A DNA stretch of 64,000 nucleotides from Harmonia axyridis. Lineage: Eukaryota > Arthropoda > Insecta > Coleoptera > Coccinellidae. Below are positions 1 to 9,707 of this stretch, piece by piece. A program made the translations under genes and the position numbers. The stretch is from positions 28,147,501 through 28,211,500 of the forward strand of contig NC_059508.1 of assembly GCF_914767665.1 (NCBI RefSeq). The letters are read 5' to 3'. Position 1 is the stretch's first letter. Every line of letters starts with the position of its first letter. Under the pieces are notes generated by a model that was not told where the DNA came from, made no database searches, and saw only the letters and a program-made list of their open reading frames with translations.

Positions 1-1797
1 CAAAACCTTTTATCCAGAATGAGATGACAGGAAAACATTCGAAACCTTCAACTCCCCCTAGTTCAGCTGTAAAAACAGTTGAAATTATTGCAAGAGATAA
101 TACAGAGATAATCAAAAATGATACAATTTCCAATAGGACAATTGAAAAAATTGAAAGTAGCATCTCGAATAAAAATGAATCTAAAATTGAGGAGCCCACA
201 GTAAATGTATGGAAAAAATCATGGGCTAGTCTATTTGATAAAGATGTTAAAACAATATCGAATGAGAAAATAGACAATAAAATTAATGATCCACATGTAA
301 CATCTTTAAAACATACAAAAGTAGTCGAAAAAATAGATTCAGCCACTCATATGTTAGGAGGTGAGTTCAAAACCATATCTTTTTTTATATATTTATCTTA
401 CTTTCAACTAACAATTTGCTTACATCTACAGTAGATAATTATTTTACTTAGTTGAACTCATTTTACTCGATGAAAAGTGGAATGCTTTGGTTTTCACCTA
501 CAGATATCAGTGAAAATTCAAGTTTCTATCATGGTTAGTAATATTTTTAAATTTTCAGAATTTCTAAAGAACTATTAAATTGCTGGGACGCAAACCAGTT
601 TTAAATCCAGGTGTTTACGAAACAAAAGTATTTTTTGTTATATAAACTCAATATTACAAGCCTTACTTGCTTGCCCACCACTTTGTAATCTCCTCAAACG
701 GCTATCAGAGAACTTCACTCACAATAATGCACTGAAATCAATAACAATGAGTGAAAATATGTAAGTATAAATTAATATAATTTGCAACTTTGATTGAATA
801 ACAATTTTATATATGTATTTTCATTATTCAACTGATCCAGGTGTAAATTTATGAATAACTTCGATAATCTGCCCAATGTAAGACGCAAGTCACGTTCAAA
901 AAAGAAGAACAAGAAGCAAACTTTCGTCAATATAGACAATGGCAATTCGTTTGAGGCCTCATCGTTTTATACGATGCTAAACGGAACACGTAGCGATTCT
1001 TTCCTTGTTGAAGGCCGACAAGAAGACGCCGAAGAATTCTTGAGCCTTCTGTTGAATGGACTCAATGATGAAATGATGGAAATAATGAAATTGATTAGCC
1101 ATGACGATAATATTCAAGCAGCTAAAAAAGAAGTGAAAATAGATGTGGATGATTGGAAAGTTATTGGTCCTAGGAACGAAGGGAATGTAACAAGAGAAAT
1201 ACAAATGGACAAGACACCGATTAGTGATATATTCGGAGGACTTCTCTGTTCAAGAATCCATAAAACCGGAGACGAAACTTCAGAAAATATTGAACCATTC
1301 CTAACATTGCCATTAAATATTAAGAAAGCAAATAACATAGCTGAAGCATTAGAAGGCCTTACAACCAAGAACAAACTAGAGGGTCTAACATCATCGAAAA
1401 CGAAAGGAACGGTTGAAGCATGGCAGCAAGTGATGATAGAGAAGTTGCCTGTAGTTTTAGTATTACATTTGAAATGCTTCGAATACAGAATGAATGGCTG
1501 CACTGAAATAATGAAGACTATAGAATTTCCCATCAATCTGCAGATTGATTCTGAAATATTATCTGGAAGGACGAATACTTCAGCGGAGAGACAATATAAA
1601 TTAATATCTGTAGTATACCATGTAGGAAAGGAGGCCAGCTATGGGCATTATATAGCAGATACTTTCCATTCGGGGTATAATACATGGTCGAGGTTTGATG
1701 ACTCTAAAATAAACGAGTTACGGAAGAAGATGTTCTTAAACGTCAAGGAGATAGAGTTCCTTATTTATTATTTTATCGAAGGAGTGATATGGTGTGA
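1..1797 (+). pseudogene. USP10-like: USP10-like deubiquitinase, copy 1 (5'-truncated by window, broken)
   Basis: Exons by splice signals and phase: partial exon to 360 (donor GTGAGT), a 30-nt microexon 504-533, the Cys-box exon 559-760, and the terminal exon 841-1797. The first exon carries KSWASLF, a motif I recognise from USP10. The Cys-box exon reads FCYINSILQALLACPP with catalytic Cys at 636-638. The terminal exon has GRQEDAEEF, the His box GHYIAD and RFDD. Together these are the C19 peptidase core that in the family removes ubiquitin from substrates. Two lesions are visible: an in-frame TAA at 576-578 upstream of the Cys box, and a 1-base deletion near 1,714 that scrambles the last 30 or so residues (the original stop frame would end at 1,797). 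Retained introns show DNA-level duplication. The canonical HLKRF motif reads HLKCF. USP10 assignment is strong; loss of function is likely. Confidence 0.85.
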
Positions 1798-1938
1798 AGT
1801 GTGAAGATTCATTGATAAAGTTGTTGATTTGTACAGATTAGATTTAAGGATGCTGAACATTGTAATATTTTTCTGTTGTTTCATGAGTGATGCCATGAAT
1901 TGTATTTCGGGAGAATATGATAAATTGACTATACAATG

Positions 1939-2009
<71 letters not shown>
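1939..2009. repeat. (TA)n microsatellite
   Basis: About 70 bp of alternating AT in the 3' flank of copy 1. The homologous positions are about 40 bp in copy 4 (22,259-22,298) and only about a dozen bases in copies 2 and 3. It is a sensitive marker that the amplicon copies have diverged independently. Confidence 0.95.
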
Positions 2010-2014
<5 letters not shown>

Positions 2015-2024
2015 GTATATAAAA

Positions 2025-2047
2025 AATAAATATTATATTTTAATAAA
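2025..2047 (+). promoter_or_regulatory. Poly(A) signals of USP10 copy 1
   Basis: Two AATAAA hexamers (2,025-2,030 and 2,042-2,047) lie about 230-250 bases after the terminal exon, just past the TA microsatellite. The same pair occurs after copy 2 (8,452 and 8,469) and, inverted, after copies 3 and 4. Copy 5 lost this 3' flank to satellite. Confidence 0.5.
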
Positions 2048-3590
2048 CGAACTTTGTATGAATGTAAAATTTTGTTTGTTTTTTTGAAGAAATTTCTTTT
2101 CCTGAAACTTAAATTAAATTTTTATAAGAACTACGATCTCAGAAAGGAAAAGAAGGTCGTCTTCGTGAAAATTTCAATGAACCATTAACAGTATTAGCTA
2201 TTTCAGGACTTTGGACTCTTTATTCCTTTTTCTTTGCTCTTGAAATCAGGTGAATTTCGCTCAATGTAATGAAAAGAAACTTGACCAAACTTTATAATTT
2301 CCCCCTGTGTTCAGCGGCGCTACGTTCTCCTACTTCTGTAACCTAGATAAATGAGGATATTTTGGAAGATCGTACCTCATGCACTCGAATCATGTAATTT
2401 TTTTTTGTTTCACGAAAATCATAAATATACCAGTCATGAACTCTGAATTAACCTATATCTTTAATGACCCAAAACAAAACACTCATTAATTTCCGTTTTA
2501 TAACCTATTATTCCTTTTCCTGGGTCAGAACAATTTTTTTGGAGAATTCTCGTCTCTGATTACTATAAAATTTCTTTCTTCTATTGGTCCTCTAATTCAC
2601 TTGAAAATCAAAACTTAGTTGAATAATTACTCGAAAAAAAGATCTGTCCAAGGTCAGATTGGATTTCTTTGAATTTTATCATCCTGGATATTAGACATGA
2701 GAACTCAGAATATATTGAATTTCTCTCTTACTACAGTTAAAGGTCTGTGCTTATAATTTACATCTGGTGTACGCTAATAGTTTCGATTGTCTGGGATACC
2801 AACTTTTCAATGGCATAGGCCTTTATTTGGTAACATTTTGGATGTTCCACCATTTACTAATGTACATGCCTAAAACCTCTAGAATTTGCTTCTGAATAAG
2901 GATTGGTCAAGTCTATTCAATTCTTTTACATTTTTAGACCTCAGATTTAAAAGAATAGAAAAATTCGTCGTTTCGCAATTCAGAATCAAACAATAATTGA
3001 CCAATGAAATAGAGTAATGTCTAGAAATGACAATGCATATGAAATATGAAAGCAAGGTTTCAAATGAATAAACTCTGCAATCGATTAAAAAGACGGCATT
3101 AAATTTCGAATGAAGAATCTTATATTGTTATTATTAGAACTCTTTATTGCTTAATTCATATGTTAGAATCTTATATTCAATTTTTATATTTTTTTATTTA
3201 AAAAATCCCAGTTCTATTCATGTTTCTTTGGACGAATACCAGTTTCTACTATGAAATGAATAATTACAATTCAATTGTATCTATCAATTTCAACATATGT
3301 GATCTCCAATTTCAATATCTTTTTTCAATTATTCCTGAAAAGTGATCATTCAAACTTTCATTCGTAACTTCACAAATAATTAATTACTGAACTATCTAAT
3401 CATCATCAGTGAATAGTAACGAATATTCATAAATTTCAACTACTCACTGAATAGAAAACTATTCACTGAATAGCTAGAAGGCTAATTTCTTAGAGTATAT
3501 TCTATGTTCTGAGGTAAATTTCATAGAAAACTTCAAAAAGGATGAAAGTGTGGCGGCTTCTCATAAAGCTCCACATAGCAACAATAAACA
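2048..3590. other. AT-rich 3' flank of amplicon, no gene seen
   Basis: No open frame or RNA gene is supported here. The sequence is repeated at 8,475-9,707, inverted at 14,561-15,793 and about 20,675-22,220, and in part at 25,131-26,820. At 3,406-3,417 and 3,458-3,469 there is a perfect 12-bp inverted repeat (TCAGTGAATAGT and its complement) in a short foldback of AT-rich sequence. Confidence 0.6.
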
Positions 3591-3600
3591 CAGCATTCGG

Positions 3601-3663
3601 TAGCCTAGACGTTAAGAGGTAGAATCACTCACCGAGATGCGACAAGGTGCCGGGTTCGAGTCC
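3601..3663 (+). promoter_or_regulatory. Internal Pol III A and B boxes
   Basis: A box-like TAGCCTAGACG (3,601-3,611) and B box GGTTCGAGTCC (3,653-3,663), 41 nt apart, within the normal range for tRNA-type type 2 promoters. They would start a transcript a few bases upstream and read through the hammerhead. Confidence 0.65.
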
Positions 3664-3694
3664 CGGCGGCTCCCGATAATAATAAATTCCCCAA

Positions 3695-3770
3695 GCGTCT
3701 GTGACACGGCACACACAATTATACCAAAGTCACCCTGATGAGTCCGATGTGTGTGCCAGGGACGAAACGC
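3695..3770 (+). ncRNA. Hammerhead ribozyme motif, copy 1
   Basis: All conserved core blocks are present in order: GUC cleavage triplet 3,697-3,699; CUGAUGA 3,735-3,741; GAAA 3,764-3,767. Stem III is open and short (GCG 3,695-3,697 with CGC 3,768-3,770). Stem I is GUGAC 3,701-3,705 with GUCAC 3,729-3,733, preceded by a U.C mismatch next to the cleavage site. Stem II is GUCC 3,742-3,745 with GGAC 3,760-3,763. The layout is type III (stem III open). Loop I (3,708-3,717) and loop II (3,748-3,757) are perfectly complementary over 10 nt. The 3-bp stem III is weak for a monomer, so cleavage may need a dimer or may be slow. Confidence 0.78.
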
Positions 3771-3900
3771 ATAAGTAGGCATATGTGCTATCCAACAAAA
3801 GTATGTTCGCTTTCTTGGGTTGGCAGATCGAATGTCCCTATTATCGGGAACAAAAAATAATTTCGGAAATTTGTACATTGGTCGGGAGACACAAAAATAA

Positions 3901-4382
3901 TATTTAAGTAAATATAATAATTTAACATAATTGTTATATTCCGCTGAAGATCGAAATGTCGAAATATCAACAGAAAATGGTTTTCTCATTACCTATGTTA
4001 TAATTATCAACAGAATTCAATATTTATTTTTCAGCTTGCCACATCTATCAGAATCAATTATAACCATATATAAGGGGTACATTTGTATTTATCTATGAAT
4101 ATAACCACGCTTAAAATGAAACCACTGAATGCAGATTACAGAAACCACAAAATACAAATATACCCTCTAGCTACACTAGCGCCTTCTATTTATCCTGTCC
4201 GCTGGACACTTTTTCAATGCGAACTGTGGACCATAGATTACAATCAAATTAAGCTGGAAATGAAGAAACGAAATACAGATAATTTTGTGGAATTGGAATT
4301 TTTTATTTCGAGCACAGTTTAGAAATTATCTAATTGAAAATTATTATTATTATTATATATATTATTATTGAAATTTAATATG
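3901..4382. other. Non-coding stretch after SINE
   Basis: No supported gene. It includes a motif CTGAAGATCGAAATGTCGAAA near 3,945-3,965 that superficially resembles a hammerhead core but lacks CUGAUGA. A 79-codon open frame at 4,083-4,322 is broken by a 1-base deletion in the third amplicon copy (near 27,390), so it is not a conserved gene. Confidence 0.55.
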
Positions 4383-4420
4383 AGGCGCACGCGCACTTCT
4401 ATATTCTACCTAATAGACTA

Positions 4421-4557
4421 AGGGCCAGTTGCACCATTTGCCTAAACATTTATTAAAAATTTAAACGTTGATTACTCTATGATTTCTCAAGAGAAATCAG
4501 AAATTAATCAATGTTTAAATTTTAATCAATGTTTAGGCAAATGGTGCAACTGGCCCC
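4421..4557. mobile_element. Foldback MITE, copy 1
   Basis: About 137 bp with long terminal inverted repeats: GGGCCAGTTGCACCATTTG at the left, and its complement ending in GGCCCC at the right. The interior is also palindromic (TTTCTCAAGAGAAA). TAA on both sides could be a 3-bp target duplication, which would fit a PIF/Harbinger-type MITE. It has no coding capacity. Confidence 0.75.
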
Positions 4558-5120
4558 TAATATAAGGTATATGGCTCGACCTGTACATAGTTAAGACGAA
4601 GAAAAATATTCTATGTTCGTCAACCATGCCGGGTTGACAAATTGTAAGTAACCTCAGTTTAGCGAATATTCTTCCAAGAGTTACTTTATAAACAGTTGTT
4701 GAAGTGATATTTCTAGTGGAAAGTTTCATGTTTGAATAAAAAATTGTTTGAATATGGGGGTAATTTTTTTAATACTAGCTTAGGGTTGTTTTAATTTATT
4801 CGAATATTTTCAAATATCAGTTATATTTCATGTAGTTAGTTTTTTTTTATTGGTTTATGGATTTTCCACCATCATAACGAAAAATTTATTACAATTCATA
4901 AAATTTCGACTTTTGAGTTTCTTTTCATGTTTTCTGGAAGTCATAGACTACTCCATTCAATGAGAAATTGCAGTTTTCCTCAGTTGAAGTTTTTCCTCGA
5001 AAACTCCTTAAGTATAGAATTTGCTTGAGACCCCTCTCTTTTTATATCTACGTAAAATTGACTGAATGAACAAAAAAATATGCGGCGCACGCGCACTTCT
5101 ATATTTCACCCAATAGACAA

Positions 5121-5257
5121 AGAGCCAGTTGCACCATTTGCCTAAACATCAATTAAAAATTTAAACGTTGATTACTCTATGATTTCTCAAGAGAAATCAG
5201 AAATTAATCAATGTTTAAATTTTAATCAATGTTTAGGCAAATGGTGCAACTTGCCCC
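5121..5257. mobile_element. Foldback MITE, copy 2
   Basis: Same element as at 4,421, exactly 700 bp downstream, so duplicated with its host unit and not independently inserted. The terminal repeats have drifted (GAGCCAGTTGCACC at left, complement of GGGGCAAGTTGCACC at right). Confidence 0.72.
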
Positions 5258-5910
5258 TAATATTAGGTATATGGCTCGACCTGTACATAGTTAAGAAGAA
5301 GAAAAATATTCTATGCTCGTCAACCATGCCAGGTTGACAAATTGTAAGTAACCTCAGTTCAGCGAACATTCTTCCAAGAGTTACTTCTTAAACAGTTGTT
5401 GAAGTGATATTTCTAGTGAAAAGTTTCATGTTTAAATAGTTAATTGTTTGAATATGGAGGTAATTTTTTTAATACTAGCTTAGGGTTATTTTCATTTATT
5501 CGAATATTTTCGAATATCAGTTATATTTCATGTAGTTATTTTTTTTCATTGGTTTATGAATTTTCAACTTTCTCAACGAAAAATTTATTACAATTCAAGA
5601 AATTTCGACTTTTTAGAGTCTTTTCATGTTTTCTGGAAGTCATAGACTACTCCATTCAATGAGAAATTGCAGTTTTCCTTAGTTGAAGTTTTTCCTCGAA
5701 AACTCTTCAAGTATAGAGTTTGCTTGAGACCCCTCTGTTTTTATATCTACGTAAAATTGACTGAATGAATAAAAAAATATAGATTTTTCCAAAAAACTTT
5801 TCATTAGAAATCTATAGGAATCTCTTCAACTTATGAACTGTTCAGCTTATACTCAAGTATTGCCATATTGCTGAAATTATCATCAACCAAGCTATCTGAT
5901 GATGCAATAA

Positions 5911-6031
5911 TATACTGGGTGTGCCGTTTGAAATAAGTAGGTAGTAATCTGAAATTGTTAAAATTTTCAGCAGAAAATTATTATTAGTTTTCCATAAACA
6001 ATAAGCCATCGCGGTGAATCACCCTGTACAT
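5911..6031. mobile_element. Short TIR element or fragment
   Basis: The segment begins TATACTGGGTGTGCCG and ends as the complement of TGTACAGGGTG, giving imperfect terminal inverted repeats about 120 bp apart. It recurs at about 18,237-18,358, 24,683-24,801 and 28,437-28,557 as part of the amplicon. It is probably a MITE or a transposon remnant. The remaining sequence from 5,781 to 6,219 shows no gene I can support. Confidence 0.4.
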
Positions 6032-6219
6032 CATTATCATTCAGCCTTCTGCTTCCACTGAGGGATATAAATTTCGCCTTACTGGTTTATGACTGTTTTG
6101 CAATTATCTCTGGCCAAGCGTTTTTATAGACTATTTCAAGGGACTTTGGATGTACTATATACAGAAATATTATAATTTCCAAAATGATTTCAACTATAAT
6201 ATTGTTATTTTTTTTTCAG

Positions 6220-8274
6220 AATCTACATTTCTTGGAGTTAACTCAGTTAGAAGAAGAAGAGGTCCGTATTATAAATAATATATTATTTACCAATTCTAGT
6301 GAATACAAATTACCCTGTAGAGTTAAACAAAAATTTTCTGCAAGTAAGTATAGAGATCTTAAAAGAATTATTCATGGTCAATATGAATATGCAATATAAT
6401 AATGAATCAACTAATATCAACTTTTTCAGAAAATGAGTGTAGAAAATCTGTAATCAATTACAATGGATTATCAATTACAAAACCTATTATCCAGAATGAG
6501 ATGACAGGAAAACATTCGAAACCTTCACCTCCCCCCAGTTGAGCTGTAAAAACAGTTGAAATTATTGCAAGAGATAATACAGAGATAATCAAAAATGATA
6601 CAATTTCCAATAGGACAATTGAAAAAATTGAAAGTAGCATCTCGAATAAAAATGAATCTAAAATTGAGGAGCCCACAGTAAATGTATGGAAAAAATCATG
6701 GGCTAGTCTATTTGATAAAGATGTTAAAACAATATCGAATGAGAAAATAGACAATAAAATTAATGATTCACATGTAACATCTTTAAAACATACAAAAGTA
6801 GTCAAAAAAATAGATTCAGCCACTCATATGTTAGGAGGTGAGTTCAAAACCATATCTTTTTTTATATATTTATCTTACTTTCAACTAACAATTTGCTTAC
6901 ATCTACAGTAGATTATTATTTTACTTAGTTGAACCCATTTTACTTGATGAAAAGTGGTATGCTTTGGTTTTCACCTACAAATATCAGTGAAAATTCAAGT
7001 TTCTATCATGGTTAGTAATATTTTTTAATTTCCAGAATTTCTTAAGAACTATAAAATTGATGGGACCCAAACCAGTTTCAAACCCAGGGGTTTACGAAAC
7101 AAAAGTAACTCTCGTTATATAAACTCAATATTACAAGCCTTACTTGCTTGCCCACCACTTTGTAATCTCCTCAAACGGTTATCAGAGAACTTCACGCAAA
7201 ATAATGCACTGAAATCAATAACAATGAGTGAAAATATGTAAGTATAAATTAATATAATTTGCAACTTTGATTGAATAACAATTTTATATATGTATTTTCA
7301 TTATTCAACTATTCCAGGTGTAAATTTATGAATAACTTCGATAATCTGCCCAATGTAAGACGCAAGTCACGTTCAAAAAAGAAAAACAAGAAGCAAACTT
7401 TCGTCAATATAGACAATGGCAATTCGTTTGAGGCCTCATCGTTTTATACGATGCTAAACGAAACACTTAGCGATTCTTTCCTTGTTGAAGGCCGACAAGA
7501 AGTCGCCGAAGAATTCTTGGGCCTTTTGTTGATTGGACTCAATGATGAAATGATGGGAATAATGAAATTGATTAGCCATGACGAAAATATTCAAGCAGCT
7601 AAAAAAGAAGTGAAAATAGATGTGAATGATTGGAAAGTTATTGGTCCTAGGAACGAAGGGAATGTAACAAGAGAAATACAAATGGACAAGACACCGATTA
7701 GTGATATATTCGGAGGACTTCTCTGTTCAAGAATCCATAAAACCGGAGACGAAACTTCAGAAAATATTGAACCATTCCTAACATTGCCATTAAATATTAG
7801 GAAAGCAAATAACATAGCTGAAGCATTAAAAGGCCTTACAACCAAGAACAAACTAAAGGGTCTGACATCATCGAAATGTAAGAAACGGTTGAAGCATGGC
7901 AGCAAGTGATGATAGAGAAGTTGCCTGTAGTTTAAGTATTACATTTGAAATGCTTCGAATACAGAATGAATGGCTGCACTAAAATAATGAAGACTATAGA
8001 ATTTCCCATCAATCTGCAGATTGATTCTAAAATATTATCTGGAAGGACGAATACTTCAGCGGAGAGACAATATAAATTAATATCTGTAGTATACCATGTA
8101 GGAAAGGAGGCCAGCTATGGGCATTATATAGCAGATACCTTCCATTCGGGGTATAATACATGGTTGAGGTTTGATGACTCTAAAATAAACAGAGTTACGG
8201 AAGAAGATGTTCTTAAACGTCAAGGAGATAGAGTTCCTTATTTATTATTTTATCGAAGGAGTGATACGGTGTGA
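6220..8274 (+). pseudogene. USP10-like: USP10-like deubiquitinase, copy 2 (catalytic Cys lost)
   Basis: Exons: 6,220-6,343 (phase 1 end), 6,430-6,837, microexon 6,981-7,010, Cys-box exon 7,036-7,237, terminal exon 7,318-8,274. The most 5' exon is open here, while copies 4 and 5 carry a 4-base deletion in it. Lesions: TGA at 6,540-6,542 in the second exon; microexon acceptor AG changed to AA at 6,980; catalytic Cys replaced by Arg (CGT, 7,113-7,115); a 1-base deletion near 7,875 that ends the frame at 7,909; and a TAA at 7,933-7,935 in the original frame. The Cys-box exon itself has no stop, unlike copies 1, 4, 5 and 6. The microexon is 30 nt and phase-neutral, so skipping it would keep frame. 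A dead gene copy is by far the simplest reading. Confidence 0.87.
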
Positions 8275-9707
8275 AGTGTAAAGATTCATTGATATAGTTG
8301 TTAATTTGTACAGATTAGATTTAAGGATGCTGAACATTGTAATATTTTTCTGTTGTTTCATGAGAAATGCCATGTCTTGTATTTCGGGAGAATATGATAA
8401 ATTGACTTTACAATGTTATATATATATATGTAAATGTATATGTATATAAAAAATAAATATTATATTTTAATAAACGAACTTTGTATAAATGTGAAATTTT
8501 GTTTGTTTTTTTTGAAGAAATTTCTTTTCCTAAAACTTAAATTAAATTTTTGCAAGAACTACTATCTCAGAAGGAAAAAAAGATCGTCTTCGTGAAAATT
8601 CCAATCAACCATAAACAGTATTAGCTATTTCAGGACTTTGGACTCTTTATTCCTTTTTCTTTGCTCTTGAAATCAGGTGAATTTCGCTCAATATAATAAA
8701 AAAAAACTTGACCAAACTTTATAATTTTCCCCTGTGTTCAGCGGCGCTACGTTCTCCTACTTCTGTAACCTAGATAAATGAGGATATTTTGGAAGATCGT
8801 ACCTCATGCACTCGAATCATGTAATTTTTTTTTTTCACAAAAATCACAAATATACCAGTCATGAACTCTGAATTAACCTATATCTATAATGACCCAAAAC
8901 AAAACACTCATTAATTTCCGTTTTATAACCTATTATTCCTTTTCCTGGGTCAGAACAATTTTTTTGGAGAATTCTCGTCTCTGATTATTATGAAATTTTT
9001 TTTTTCTATTGGTCCTCTAATTCACTTGAAAATCAAAACTCAGTTGAATAATTACTCAAAAAAAAGTTCTGTCCAAGGTCAGATTGGATTTCTTTAAATT
9101 TTATTATCCTGGATATTAGACATGAGAACTCAGAATATATTGAATTTCTCTCTTACTACAGTTAAAGGTCTGTGCTTATAATTTACATCTGGTGTACGCT
9201 AGTAGTTTCGATTGTCTGGGATACCAACTATTCAATGGCATAGGCCTCGATTTGGTAACATTTTGGATGTTCCACCATTTACTAATGTAAATGCCTAAAA
9301 CCTCTAGAATTTGCATCTGAATAAGGATTGGTCAAGTCTATTCAATTCTTTTACATTTTTAGACCTCAGATTTAAAAGAATAGAAAAATTCGTCGTTTCG
9401 CAATTCAGAATCAAACAATAATTGACCAATGAAATAGAGTAATGTCTAGAAATGACAATGCATATGAAATATGAAAGCAAGGTTTCAAATGAATAAACTC
9501 TGCAATCGATTAAAAAGACGGCATTAAATTTCGAATGTAGAATCTTTTATTGTTATTATAGAACTCTTTATTGCTAAATTCATATGTTAGAATCTTATAT
9601 TCAATTTTATATTTTTTTATTTATAAAATCCCAATTCTATTCATGTTTCTTTGGACGAATACCAGTTTCTACTATGAAATGAATAATTACAATTCAATTG
9701 TATCTAT
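8275..9707. other. AT-rich 3' flank of copy 2, no gene seen
   Basis: Homologous to 1,798-3,280 with a much shorter TA run (about 8,417-8,430) and two AATAAA signals (8,452, 8,469). Homology stops abruptly at TATCTAT, 9,701-9,707, where satellite begins; in copy 1 the flank continues into AT-rich sequence and the SINE. Confidence 0.65.

Larger units (their letters stand above)
3594..3900 (+). mobile_element. tRNA-derived SINE with hammerhead body, copy 1
   Basis: The head looks tRNA-derived. It has an A box-like TAGCCTAGACG at 3,601-3,611 and a canonical B box GGTTCGAGTCC at 3,653-3,663, set in a 5-bp T stem (CCGGG/CCCGG) with a 7-nt loop. About 30 nt downstream lies a complete hammerhead core (3,695-3,770). 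The ends are approximate: all three copies in the window lie in duplicated DNA, so target-site duplications cannot be delimited. The amino-acid identity of the parent tRNA is not clear, because no clean anticodon arm or acceptor stem is visible. It could alternatively be a retrozyme-like non-autonomous element that picked up Pol III boxes. Confidence 0.7.
4383..5780. repeat. 700-bp direct tandem repeat (two units)
   Basis: The unit beginning GGCGCACGCGCACTTCT occurs at 4,383 and again at 5,083, an offset of 700 bp, with clear homology throughout including the embedded MITE. The mirror arm has two inverted units (about 18,490-19,886). The third amplicon (27,611-28,310) has only one unit, so duplication or loss occurred between amplicon copies. 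Confidence 0.88.

Noticed and set aside
977..1536. Antisense open frames of 75 and 140 codons across the USP10 terminal exon (and in all copies).
   Set aside because: They are shadows of the sense coding frame, with no independent support.
1829..2029. A 66-codon frame ending in an alternating Ile-Tyr tract.
   Set aside because: It is a translation of the TA microsatellite and 3' flank, and is absent from other copies.
3594..3680. A functional tRNA gene.
   Set aside because: The T arm and B box are good, but no proper acceptor stem or clear anticodon arm can be drawn, so it is a tRNA-derived SINE head.
3735..3800. Alternative type I hammerhead fold with a stem III hairpin at 3,768-3,790.
   Set aside because: The CGCATA/TATGTG stem would leave GUG at the cleavage site, and G is not allowed as H.
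3940..3970. CTGAAGATCGAAATGTCGAAA as a second hammerhead.
   Set aside because: It reads CUGAAGA, not CUGAUGA, and there is no consistent NUH with flanking stems.
4083..4322. 79-codon open frame between SINE and MITE.
   Set aside because: A 1-base deletion breaks it in the third amplicon, and there is no recognisable domain.
6061..6200. An additional 5' USP10 exon beginning near ATGACTGTTTTGCAATT.
   Set aside because: The frame is open for a short way, but there is no convincing donor in phase with the exon at 6,220 and no recognised motif.
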